From: an uncultured Ruminococcus sp. | Lineage (GTDB): Bacteria > Bacillota > Clostridia > Oscillospirales > Acutalibacteraceae | Length of the DNA stretch: 64,000 bases | Reading direction: 5' to 3' | Assembly (NCBI GenBank): GCA_902777275.1 | Contig: CACYTI010000001.1 | Span: 124,001 to 188,000, forward strand | Part shown: positions 8,275 to 16,264 of the stretch, in pieces | Numbering within the stretch: position 1 is the stretch's first letter | Layout of the letters: every line of letters begins with the position of its first letter | Position numbers and translations under genes: made by a program | The notes under the pieces: model-generated | What the model was told of the DNA's origin: nothing | Database searches by the model: none | Seen by the model: only the letters and a program-made list of their open reading frames with translations

Positions 8275-9689
8275 AATACGAATTAGTTTCGGGTTTTGAA
8301 ACCCATATCGAGCTTTCTACAAAAACAAAAATATTCTGCGGCTGCACCACGCAGTTCGGCGGCGAGCCGAATACACACTGCTGTCCTGTCTGCATTGGTC
8401 TGCCCGGAACACTGCCCGTGCTCAACCGCGAAGTCGTGCGCTTTGCTATCAGAGCGGGTCTTGCGGTCCACGGCAAAATAGCCGAGATCGCTAAGATGGA
8501 CAGGAAAAATTACTGCTATCCAGACCTTGCTAAGGCTTACCAGATAAGCCAGCTTTACGCGCCTTTGATCATCGGAGGCCACATCGAGCTTAGCAACGGC
8601 AGAAAGATACGCCTGCACCACATACACATCGAGGAGGACGCAGGCAAGCTTATCCACCGCCACGGCGATACCTATGTCGATTACAACCGCGGAGGAGTGC
8701 CGCTCATCGAAATCGTCTCAGAGCCAGATATCCGCTCGATAGATGAAGCAAAGGAATACGTTGAAAGGCTGCAGCAGGTGATGCGCTGGGTCGGGATCTC
8801 CGACTGCAAAATGCAGGAGGGTTCCATGCGATGCGACGTAAACATTTCGGTGCGTCCCCAAGGCACGGAGGCTTTCGGAACGCGCACCGAAATCAAAAAC
8901 ATGAACTCCATAGCAAACATCGCCCGCGCAATGGAATATGAATACGATCGTCAGGTCGATTTGATAGAGAGCGGCGGAAAGGTTATACAGGAGACACTGC
9001 GCTTTGACGACGCTACCGGCACCACCTCCTCGATGAGGAGCAAGGAGGACGCCCACGACTACCGCTATTTCCGCGACCCCGATTTGGTTACGATAAACAT
9101 TCCGCGCGAAGAGGTTGACGAGCTGAGGGCGCAAATGCCAGAGCTGCCTGCCGACAAGCTTGAGCGCTATACGGAAGAATATCAGATTCCCGAAAAGGAC
9201 GCGGCGCTGCTCACAAAATACCGCAGAATAAGCGAATATTTTGACGAGGCTATCGAGGGTGTGAAGTCGCCCAAAACCGTTTCAAACTTTATTATCGGGC
9301 AAATTTTCCGCAGAGTAGAGACCGAGTCCGACAAGGAGGTTTTCAACGTTGCGACATCTCCGCAGCAGCTAAACGAGCTTGTAAAGCTGCTTGACAGCGG
9401 CAAGATCCGCAACAACCTCGCTAAATCCACTCTCGAAAAAATGCTTGACAGCGGCAAAAAAGCCACCGATTTCATAAGCGAAAGCGATATGGGCGGAGTT
9501 GATGAAAACACCCTTCTCGCCCTGTGCAAGGCTGCCGTTGAGGGCAACCTCAAAGCGGTAGAGGACTACAAAAACGGCAAGCAAAAGGCTATTAAGGCGC
9601 TTGTCGGCAATGTAATGAAAAACAGCCGCGGCAAGGCAGACGCTATGGCGGCTGAGGCAAAAATCAAGAAATTGATTGAAGAAATGTAA
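8271..9689 (+). CDS. gatB: Aspartyl/glutamyl-tRNA amidotransferase subunit GatB
   Basis: 472 residues, full length. GTG start overlapping the gatA stop by four bases. Family motifs include GFETHIELSTKTKIFC, CCPVCIGLPGTLPVLN, MDRKNYCYPDLAKAYQISQ and DVNISVRP, with a C-terminal YqeY-like tail ending KIKKLIEEM. The CGC and CCPVC cysteines form the GatB zinc site. It activates the misacylated tRNA and transfers ammonia. Third gene of the gatCAB operon. Confidence 0.96.
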   Translation: MKYELVSGFETHIELSTKTKIFCGCTTQFGGEPNTHCCPVCIGLPGTLPVLNREVVRFAIRAGLAVHGKIAEIAKMDRKNYCYPDLAKAYQISQLYAPLIIGGHIELSNGRKIRLHHIHIEEDAGKLIHRHGDTYVDYNRGGVPLIEIVSEPDIRSIDEAKEYVERLQQVMRWVGISDCKMQEGSMRCDVNISVRPQGTEAFGTRTEIKNMNSIANIARAMEYEYDRQVDLIESGGKVIQETLRFDDATGTTSSMRSKEDAHDYRYFRDPDLVTINIPREEVDELRAQMPELPADKLERYTEEYQIPEKDAALLTKYRRISEYFDEAIEGVKSPKTVSNFIIGQIFRRVETESDKEVFNVATSPQQLNELVKLLDSGKIRNNLAKSTLEKMLDSGKKATDFISESDMGGVDENTLLALCKAAVEGNLKAVEDYKNGKQKAIKALVGNVMKNSRGKADAMAAEAKIKKLIEEM

Positions 9690-9717
9690 TTTAAAAAGCA
9701 GAAAAAGCAAAGCTTAA

Positions 9718-9749
9718 CGGGGTCAGAAATCTCTGACCCCGCTTATTCT
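9718..9749 (+). terminator. Probable terminator after gatB
   Basis: Ten-base-pair stem CGGGGTCAGA/TCTGACCCCG with a four-base loop. The following tract CTTATTCTTT is only moderately U-rich. Confidence 0.6.
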
Positions 9750-9794
9750 TTGATTGGAAATTAAATTATCACGATCACGCCGTTGATAAACGGT

Positions 9795-10298
9795 TTATTC
9801 TTTCGGCTCAACCTTGTCTTCGGGAACCTCAATATATCTCAAGCCGTTTTCGTCGGACTTGATAACGCCTGTAACCACAACCTCGGCGTCTTCGGCAGGA
9901 TATTTTTCTATGCTGTCAACTCCCGTGATTTTGTAGGTTACGCCGATTTTTGAGGATTTGCCGTCGCTGATCAGAATAGAACCCTTTACGCCTAAGCTTG
10001 AACGGGTGCTGATACCGTCAATCCTGATGACCTCGCCGTCGTGCCTGCCCTCAAGCATTTCGTTGGCAAAGCTCTTCATGCCGTTATAGTCGCCGCTCTT
10101 GATCGTTACGCTCGGATTGGAATAATCGACAGGCTTCGACGGCGAATCGCCGGTCGCCTGAGAAGAAGCAGACGAGCTGCCGGTTTTGCTGTCGCTGTCA
10201 GCCTTGCTGTCTGTTCCGGAGCTGCCGCACGCGGCAAACACTGCCGCTGAAATCGCTAAGGTCATTATAATTGCCAACACTTTTGCAAATTTTTTCAT
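9795..10298 (-). CDS. Putative lipoprotein with OB-fold-like domain
   Basis: 167 residues. Lipoprotein signal ends AVFAACGSS (lipidated Cys about 24), then a Ser/Asp/Lys linker to about residue 60 and a compact domain of about 100 residues. Alternating strands (GEVIRIDGISTRSS, GSILISDG, DAEVVVTGVIK) suggest an OB-fold; that is inference. Function unknown. The start is fixed by AGGAGG just upstream and a good promoter at 10340-10368. Confidence 0.7.
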   Translation of the reverse strand: MKKFAKVLAIIMTLAISAAVFAACGSSGTDSKADSDSKTGSSSASSQATGDSPSKPVDYSNPSVTIKSGDYNGMKSFANEMLEGRHDGEVIRIDGISTRSSLGVKGSILISDGKSSKIGVTYKITGVDSIEKYPAEDAEVVVTGVIKSDENGLRYIEVPEDKVEPKE

Positions 10299-10339
10299 TT
10301 TTTAATTCCTCCTGAGATCGTTATTGATTGGGTGCCTTT

Positions 10340-10368
10340 ATTATATAATAAATCATTGAAAATAGCAA
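10340..10368 (-). promoter_or_regulatory. Sigma-A promoter for the OB-fold-like lipoprotein
   Basis: Minus strand: TTGCTA (10368-10363) and TATAAT (10345-10340), 17-base spacer. Confidence 0.65.
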
Positions 10369-10382
10369 CAACAAATTATAAT

Positions 10383-10411
10383 TTGACACCGCTTTGCTTT
10401 AGTGCTATAAT
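10383..10411 (+). promoter_or_regulatory. Sigma-A promoter for the potassium channel
   Basis: TTGACA at 10383-10388 and TATAAT at 10406-10411, 17-base spacer. It is back-to-back with the minus-strand lipoprotein promoter. Confidence 0.75.
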
Positions 10412-10435
10412 TTTTTTGAAACGGGGTTGACAAAA

Positions 10436-10894
10436 ATGAAGATATTTGGAAAACGGAAAAGGGTCAGGCGAATGCTGATCAACTCATTCAGAACGGCGGG
10501 AGTTGACAAGATAATCGGCATTTATTTGATTTGGTTTTTTATTTCGGCGGTTCTGATTTTGATTTTTGAACCGAGTATCGAAACCTACGCGGACAGCCTT
10601 TGGTTTTGCTTCGCCTCTGCCACGTCAATAGGCTACGGCGATTTCGCCGCCGTTACGATCATCGGCAGGATAATAACAATTGTCCTCGCTGTTTATTCCA
10701 TAGCCATAATAGCGATTGTTACCGCTGTTATTACCAGCTTTTTCACCGACTTGGTCAAATTCAGGGCGAACGAAAGCGCGGGAAAATTCCTTGACGATCT
10801 CGAACATCTGCCCGAGCTTTCAAAGGAAGAGCTTGAAGATCTTTCTCAGCGCGTCAGGGATTTCAGAAAGAACCGCAAAAAGAATGATAAATAG
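10436..10894 (+). CDS. Two-TM potassium channel (Ion_trans_2)
   Basis: 152 residues from the ATG at 10436, with GGGGTT eight bases upstream; TTG 10427 is rejected. TM1 is about residues 25-45, then a pore helix and selectivity filter (SATSIGYGDFAAVT) and TM2 about 80-105. A short charged cytoplasmic tail ends in basic residues. The TxGYGD filter is the signature of K+ selectivity. No RCK or ligand-binding domain is present, so gating is unknown; a tetramer in the cytoplasmic membrane is expected. Confidence 0.85.
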   Translation: MKIFGKRKRVRRMLINSFRTAGVDKIIGIYLIWFFISAVLILIFEPSIETYADSLWFCFASATSIGYGDFAAVTIIGRIITIVLAVYSIAIIAIVTAVITSFFTDLVKFRANESAGKFLDDLEHLPELSKEELEDLSQRVRDFRKNRKKNDK

Positions 10895-10910
10895 TTTTTG
10901 AACAGAACTG

Positions 10911-10968
10911 CCCCGGAAGCAGGTCTTTTCCCACCGTGAGAAAAGGTCTGCTTCCGGGGTGATTTTTT
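10911..10968. terminator. Long bidirectional terminator
   Basis: About 20-base-pair imperfect stem (CCCCGGAAGCAG...CTGCTTCCGGGG) followed by GATTTTTT. It sits between convergent genes ending at 10894 (+) and 10989 (-). Confidence 0.85.
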
Positions 10969-10988
10969 ATGTATATTTATTCTGCGGG

Positions 10989-12212
10989 TCATTCCGCTTC
11001 AAACAGATCCATTTTGCTGTAGATGTCCTTGCGCTTGGCGGCTTCCTTCAGCATGGCTGAGGTGTTCGAGGTTTTGCGCTTGCCCGTTATCAGCATACCC
11101 GCGTATTTTCCTCCCTCGGCAACCCAGCCCAGCGGAAGCAGGACAGTATGCTTTCCGATATGCTTGTGATCTCTGCGGACTTTTTGGTTGAGAGTGCCGA
11201 AAGCCTGCGACACGACGTTTTTGCTGTCTACGGTTCCCTCTCCCCTGTTTGAGATATATTTTATCTCGCGGTAGCGGTTGACGTCTTTTTTGCCGAAATT
11301 ACCTCCGTTCAGAATGTCCGTGATAAAATCCTCAAGCTGAGCGTCGTCAATTTCGCTGTTCTCAGCCCATTCCCTGTGAGAAGTGCCGAGATACTTTTCG
11401 GAGGTAAGTGTCAAAATCTGAGCGAATTTCCATAGCCCGAATTTCCTCAGCTTTTGCTCAAACAGCTCCATGAAGCTTCCGTTCGGGATTTTTTCGGCGA
11501 ATACAGCCCAGTCGCAGAGATGGCGCAAGCCTATCCCCTCGCTCGTCATGTGCGCTATAACATGGAGAAGCATGATAAGCCCGTGGTGAAATGCATCAGG
11601 GATCATGCATACCGCTCCGTCAAGCTCGACCTGCTCGGCAGTGTCAATTATGCGGTCTGTTTCGCCCGCAATAATTTCTCCCACAGCTCCGCCCGGAATC
11701 CCGTTGACGCGCCTGTGCTGCTCCCAAACGCTTGCGGGTCTGCGGGAAAAGGCGATATGTACTTTGTCGTCCTCTTCTCCGTGGTCTATTTCAAAACCGG
11801 CGCTCAGCACCGCCTCTTTAGCGCGTTCAAAATCCTGTCCGCGCACCAAAAAATCGACGTCTCCCATATCGCGCAGCGAAGCCTCGGGATAGTAATACGC
11901 CGAAGCCAAGCCCTTCAAAGCGCAGTACGGTATACCGTGCTTTTTCATCAGTGCATGAAGCTCGGCGTGCTCAAAGAAGTTATTAGCATTTGCTATCGCA
12001 TTTCCGCTGAAACGCTCCTTTGCACGAGCGAATGACTCCGCTGAAACCGCCTTCAATTCCTCGCGCACAAACGGAAATACAGTCGTAAAAACCGTTTGAG
12101 CGGCAGCCTCTTTAAGAATAGGTTTTACATCCTCTGTGCTGACATTCGGCTTATCTCCTCCGAAAAGCTGATATCTGACGATCGTCAGCAACTGACCTTG
12201 TATCTGATTCAT
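10989..12212 (-). CDS. Nucleotidyltransferase family protein (NTP_transf_5-like)
   Basis: 407 residues. The centre carries the nucleotidyltransferase core: CALKGLASAYYYP, then DMGDVDFLV (Asp-x-Asp metal-binding pair) and a following helix (ERAKEAVLSAGFEI). A later segment (HHGLIMLLHVIAHM) is typical of this family, which includes minimal nucleotidyltransferases near polysaccharide genes. Substrate unknown. It overlaps the upstream VanZ-like gene by four bases (ATGA), so the two form an operon. Confidence 0.7.
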   Translation of the reverse strand: MNQIQGQLLTIVRYQLFGGDKPNVSTEDVKPILKEAAAQTVFTTVFPFVREELKAVSAESFARAKERFSGNAIANANNFFEHAELHALMKKHGIPYCALKGLASAYYYPEASLRDMGDVDFLVRGQDFERAKEAVLSAGFEIDHGEEDDKVHIAFSRRPASVWEQHRRVNGIPGGAVGEIIAGETDRIIDTAEQVELDGAVCMIPDAFHHGLIMLLHVIAHMTSEGIGLRHLCDWAVFAEKIPNGSFMELFEQKLRKFGLWKFAQILTLTSEKYLGTSHREWAENSEIDDAQLEDFITDILNGGNFGKKDVNRYREIKYISNRGEGTVDSKNVVSQAFGTLNQKVRRDHKHIGKHTVLLPLGWVAEGGKYAGMLITGKRKTSNTSAMLKEAAKRKDIYSKMDLFEAE

Positions 12213-12766
12213 TCTTTATTTCCCCGTTGTCTTTTTGTGTTTATAAAGCCAGTCAGCCTCGATACCCCGCAGTTGATCAAAAACGCCGTGCCGCCTATAA
12301 TAACGCCGAGCGTATTCATCAGCACATCGTCGGTTTCACATCTTCCCAAGTTGAAAAAATACTGACTCGCCTCGACCGCGACCGATATCAATGCACCCGA
12401 AATCACCGTAAAAAGGTATTTATGACGAAGCTTATCGGGCAGAGCGAACGGCAGGCTGAGCCCGAACGGAATAAACAGCGCCACATTCATAAACAGCATA
12501 CGGTACATTTCATTTTCAACCGTTGCGTACGTGAAGGTTATGAAAGGGATAAGGTTGATTTCTTTTGTTCCCGATCCGCTTCCTCTGTAAACCGTCAATA
12601 ACAATATAAGGAGAACCGAAAGCGCGGAAAAAACAATTGCCGTAACGCGGCGCACCTTGCCGCGGATGATAAACATCGCCAAAAGCCAGAAGAGATACAT
12701 CGCCGCCACTTCAAGATATATTTTATTCATAGGCTGAACGTAAAACTCTTGTCTGAGCTGAAACAT
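12209..12766 (-). CDS. VanZ-like membrane protein
   Basis: 185 residues with four to five hydrophobic helices. VanZ-family pattern: NLIPFITF, FMNVALFIPFGLSLPF, and EASQYFFNLGRCETDDVLMNT. VanZ proteins are small envelope proteins of unclear mechanism; some give low-level teicoplanin tolerance, but no resistance cluster is here. First gene of a two-gene operon; GAGG precedes the ATG. Confidence 0.8.
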   Translation of the reverse strand: MFQLRQEFYVQPMNKIYLEVAAMYLFWLLAMFIIRGKVRRVTAIVFSALSVLLILLLTVYRGSGSGTKEINLIPFITFTYATVENEMYRMLFMNVALFIPFGLSLPFALPDKLRHKYLFTVISGALISVAVEASQYFFNLGRCETDDVLMNTLGVIIGGTAFLINCGVSRLTGFINTKRQRGNKE

Positions 12767-12854
12767 TATTTCGCCTCACCGCTTTTCATTATTATAATAT
12801 AATCAGTATATCATAACGGACAGCAAAAGGCAACACAATGCGGAGCAATGATTT

Positions 12855-13862
12855 TTAACCGATGATATTCAGCAGGTGCGCAATTCCGGGTATGCTCTTC
12901 CCCTGCTGAGCGGTTGTTGAGCTGAGCAGTGCGCCCGTGGCTACAAAAAGGATATTGTTGAGGCTGCCCTGCACAAGCTCGCCTAAAATTTTTGAACAGA
13001 GCACCGACGCGCAGCAGCCGCAGCCCGAGCCGCCCGAGTGAACGTCCTGAACGGCGCGGTCAAAAATAATAAGACCGCAGTCGCTGTGTCTTCCTCGTAT
13101 GTCAAAGCCCGCGCGCAAAAGCAGGTCACAAAGGATATAGCTCCCCGCAAGCCCCAAATCGCCCGTAAAAACGCGATCGTAATCCTGAGGAGATGTGTTT
13201 GTATCAGAAAAGAACCTCATTATGGTGTCCGCCGCCGCAGGAGCCATAGCTGCGCCCATATTGTTGGCGTCGGTGATATTGAGGTCGGTTATTCTGCCAA
13301 ACGACGCCGCTTTTATTTTCGGCGCTTCGCGCGCTTCCAACGAAAGCACGCAGCTTCCCGCTGCCGTTACCGTCCACTGAGCCGTAGGCGTCCGCACAGA
13401 ACCGTACTCCATCGGGAAGCGGTACTGCCTTTCAGCCGCGCAAAAATGCGACGAGGTAACGCAGAGCGCGTTATTCGCCGCGCCGCTCTCAACGAATACC
13501 GCCGCCGAGCCCATAGCCTGAGCCATTGTTGAGCAGGCTCCGTACTGCCCTACATAAGGTATTCCGAAGCCCTTTGCGGCAAAAACGGAAGCGACACACT
13601 GATTGAGCAGGTCGCCCGCGAAAACAAGCTCTATATCCTCCGGCTTTAGTACAGCTTTATCCATAGCAAGCGATGCCGCCTCGCGCTGCAATTCGCTTTC
13701 CGCAGACTCAAAGGTTTCTCCCCCTCCGCGGCTGTCATATATAATTTTGTCAAAAAGCTCTCCTATAGGTCCCTCGGACTCTTTCTTCCCCGCAACCGAC
13801 GCGTATCCGATGATCCCCGGCATATTTTCAAAAATGAGAGTTGCTCCCGTTCGTTTTATCAT
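12855..13862 (-). CDS. spoVAD: Stage V sporulation protein AD
   Basis: 335 residues, normal for SpoVAD. Thiolase-like fold with VFAGDLLNQC, GACSTMAQAM, SSHFCAAERQYRFPMEYG and HSGGSGCGCCASVL. SpoVAD binds dipicolinic acid and is needed for its import into the forespore as part of the SpoVA channel. The usual partners spoVAC and spoVAE are not adjacent. The ribosome site GGAGG (13875-13871) lies within one arm of a strong hairpin, so translation may be controlled. Confidence 0.93.
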   Translation of the reverse strand: MIKRTGATLIFENMPGIIGYASVAGKKESEGPIGELFDKIIYDSRGGGETFESAESELQREAASLAMDKAVLKPEDIELVFAGDLLNQCVASVFAAKGFGIPYVGQYGACSTMAQAMGSAAVFVESGAANNALCVTSSHFCAAERQYRFPMEYGSVRTPTAQWTVTAAGSCVLSLEAREAPKIKAASFGRITDLNITDANNMGAAMAPAAADTIMRFFSDTNTSPQDYDRVFTGDLGLAGSYILCDLLLRAGFDIRGRHSDCGLIIFDRAVQDVHSGGSGCGCCASVLCSKILGELVQGSLNNILFVATGALLSSTTAQQGKSIPGIAHLLNIIG

Positions 13863-13870
13863 AACAAAAA

Positions 13871-13895
13871 CCTCCGCAAATATTATCTGCGGAGG
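13871..13895 (-). promoter_or_regulatory. Hairpin occluding the spoVAD ribosome site
   Basis: On the minus strand CCTCCGCA (13895-13888) pairs perfectly with TGCGGAGG (13878-13871). The second arm contains the GGAGG eight bases before the spoVAD ATG and is followed by TTTTTG. It could act as terminator of the upstream VanW gene, as a translational switch, or both. Confidence 0.6.
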
Positions 13896-13938
13896 CTCTG
13901 CATTTTATACTTATTTTATGCTTATAAAACGGTTTAAA

Positions 13939-15819
13939 TTACGCTGAGATAAACTGCTCGCCGTTTTCGGGATCGTAGTGAGATTCGGGAAGGTCTTCCT
14001 GCCATGCCTTCTCCCCGTCCTTGTAGAATTCGCGCCATGTCTTTACCGAATAGCCCGATTCATCGCTGTGGAGAAGCTCGTTGCCGAGAGTGATATAATC
14101 GTAATTGGAGCTGTGAACTCCCCAGAAGGTGGCATACAGTGTTTTGTCGATCACCCTGCACTCAAGGAACATTTGATATTCGGAGGTGTTCTTCAAAACA
14201 AGGTCAAAATTGGGATAGTCGATCGTCGCGTCAAAGCCGGTGGGAACATAAAGAGAAGCCCATTTGTGCTCGTGGCGCTCAACAACAGTCATGTTTGAAT
14301 ACAGCGCGGCGACATAAATCGTGGAGCTTGACTGGCAAAGTCCTCCGCCCACGCCGTCGGTGATTTCGTCATTGGAAATAACGTTTCCTATTTTGTAGCC
14401 ATTTTCCTCTAAATTTGAATCACCTGTGCGGGCGTTGAACGACCAGTCCTCGCCCGGCTCAATCACCGAACCGCTGCAGGAATTAAAGGAAACCTCCATA
14501 TTAACGGTAGCGTCATCGGTGTTTCCCGAAACGGTTTCATAGGTGTAAAGCTCAACAATGTTTTCCTTGAGGAAGTCAACCGTTACAGTCGGCTCGGTTT
14601 CCGTTACAACTGCTTCGGCAGAGCCGTTGCTTTGACCGCTTTCAAAGAACTGCGTGAACTGCTGCTTAAGATTCTCGGCGTCAATCGTGGAGCCTTTCTT
14701 CTCCTCGGCATATTCAAAGCGTTCATCTGCAAAGGGAACAAACTTCTTGACGTGCGCATTCACGGGCTCGGTATTGTTGGCTTCACATATTTCGTTTACG
14801 CTGCTGTCTATCGACTCGCCTTTGATCGTTGCCGTGACCGTATAGCTCCGCGAGGAAGTCAGAAGTCCGGCTTGATCGTCCGCCTTGATTTGATCAAGGA
14901 CTTCGTCAATATTTAAATCGTAGTCAAAGTTGTCCTGAGTAAGCTCAACCTTTTTATCGCCGATGCCGACGGATAAGCTGACGGGACTGATAAAATTGCT
15001 TTTGTTTTTTTCTAAGAGCGTTTTAGCCTCTGTGGTCGTCCTGCCCGAAATATCGATTCCCGACACTATCGTGCCGTTGTCAAACATAAAGCTGTCTTCA
15101 TCGCTGACCACAGGACGAGCGCCTCTGTCCGCAGCTCCGAAAACACCGACCGCTATCGCGATAAGCGCGGCAACGCCCACTATTACGCACAGCACCGGAA
15201 TAATCCTTTTTCCCGCGGCAAGAGATATTCCGCCGTTTCTTCCTGCGGATCTTTTTACTCCGTCTTCGTCCCCGCCTTCACCGGGAACGGCTTCTTCGGC
15301 TGTTTTATCGTCTGTTCCGAACAGCTCTGATTTATAAGAGTCGGAGCTGAAACCGATATAATCGTTATCATCAAGCTTTTCCGCGTCCGACGCGTTTTCG
15401 GCGCCGGAATTTTCTTCGGCATTGTCACCGGAGTCTTCCGCTTCGTTAAAGCCTGATACCAAGCCAAAAAAGTCGAGGTCGTCAAGCTTTTCCGCGTCCG
15501 AAGTGTTTTCGGCGCCGGAAATCTCTACGGCATTACCATCGGAGTCTTCCGCTTCGTCGGAACCTGAGCTTAACCCGAAAAAGTCTATAACGTCAGGCTC
15601 CTCCGCGTCAGACGTGTTTTCGGCGTCGAAAATCTCTTCGGCATTACCATCGGAGTCTTCCGCTTCGTCAAAAACGGAGTCTGAACCCAGAAAGTCCATT
15701 TCGTCAAGCTCTTCCGAATCCGCCGTGTTTTCGGCGTCAAAAACTTTCTCGACATTATTGTCGGAGTCTTCTGTTATTTGGTTTTTGTTGTTTATTGAAT
15801 TACTATCGTTTCTGTCCAT
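13939..15819 (-). CDS. VanW-family membrane protein with four acidic tandem repeats
   Basis: 626 residues. Residues 17-164 are four repeats of exactly 37 residues (consensus EDSDGNAEE...DAENTSDAE...DFFG), strongly acidic and probably cytoplasmic. A membrane helix follows (about 206-228), then a peptidoglycan-binding-4 type region (GTIVSGIDISGRTTTEAKTLL, about 248-270) and a C-terminal VanW domain (EPGEDWSFNARTG, GGGLCQSSSTIYVAAL, about 440-560). VanW domains occur in wall-associated proteins without a settled activity. It lies upstream of spoVAD with only a hairpin between them. Confidence 0.82.
   Translation of the reverse strand: MDRNDSNSINNKNQITEDSDNNVEKVFDAENTADSEELDEMDFLGSDSVFDEAEDSDGNAEEIFDAENTSDAEEPDVIDFFGLSSGSDEAEDSDGNAVEISGAENTSDAEKLDDLDFFGLVSGFNEAEDSGDNAEENSGAENASDAEKLDDNDYIGFSSDSYKSELFGTDDKTAEEAVPGEGGDEDGVKRSAGRNGGISLAAGKRIIPVLCVIVGVAALIAIAVGVFGAADRGARPVVSDEDSFMFDNGTIVSGIDISGRTTTEAKTLLEKNKSNFISPVSLSVGIGDKKVELTQDNFDYDLNIDEVLDQIKADDQAGLLTSSRSYTVTATIKGESIDSSVNEICEANNTEPVNAHVKKFVPFADERFEYAEEKKGSTIDAENLKQQFTQFFESGQSNGSAEAVVTETEPTVTVDFLKENIVELYTYETVSGNTDDATVNMEVSFNSCSGSVIEPGEDWSFNARTGDSNLEENGYKIGNVISNDEITDGVGGGLCQSSSTIYVAALYSNMTVVERHEHKWASLYVPTGFDATIDYPNFDLVLKNTSEYQMFLECRVIDKTLYATFWGVHSSNYDYITLGNELLHSDESGYSVKTWREFYKDGEKAWQEDLPESHYDPENGEQFISA
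15328..15771 (-). repeat. Four 111-bp tandem repeats inside the VanW gene
   Basis: The units encode the 37-residue acidic repeats and stay in frame. The middle two units are most alike, for example TCGGCATTACCATCGGAG occurs in more than one unit. Such an array can change copy number by recombination. Confidence 0.85.
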
Positions 15820-16077
15820 TCGTCTACTCCATAAAACGGTATAAATGCTTTTGATTTACCCCGAAAAAACGGCTTAAAACCGCTGCATTTATTCTACTAC
15901 AATTCTTCCGAAAAATAAAGAGTTTAAAATACAAATTAAAACGGTAAATATTATTATGTTTTTGTACATTTTTTAACTACTTGACATTTTGATGTGAAAA
16001 GCGGGTGAAATACGGCAGTTTCCGACTGTTTATTACCAAAAAAATGCGTAAATCAGACACCAATGCAAAAATATCTG
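15820..16077. other. Divergent intergenic spacer, AT-rich
   Basis: No ORF with a ribosome site. Holds the upstream regions of the minus-strand VanW gene and of the plus-strand glycosyltransferase gene. I see no convincing RNA structure. Confidence 0.5.
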
Positions 16078-16106
16078 TTGAAAAAATCCGCCGTTTTCTG
16101 TATAAT
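16078..16106 (+). promoter_or_regulatory. Sigma-A promoter for glycosyltransferase-serpin operon
   Basis: TTGAAA at 16078-16083 and TATAAT at 16101-16106 with a 17-base spacer. The leader to the ATG at 16265 is about 150 bases, long enough for a regulatory element, though none was recognised. Confidence 0.75.
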
Positions 16107-16264
16107 ACTAACAGTAGGATATTGTTATCCAAAAAACAAAAAATAATCCGATTTGCGACAGGAATTAAACCGTAATATTTTTCCGGTCTTTACCGCGTAA
16201 CGTATACACGGCAGAGCCAATCAGCGGTTCCGCAACGCAAATAACGTTTTAAGGAGCTGTAAAA

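Noticed and set aside
3042-15819. VanX-like, VanZ-like and VanW-like genes as a glycopeptide-resistance cluster
   Set aside because: They are scattered on both strands, with no vanH, ligase or vanRS. The VanX-like protein is an exported lipoprotein with a changed zinc ligand.
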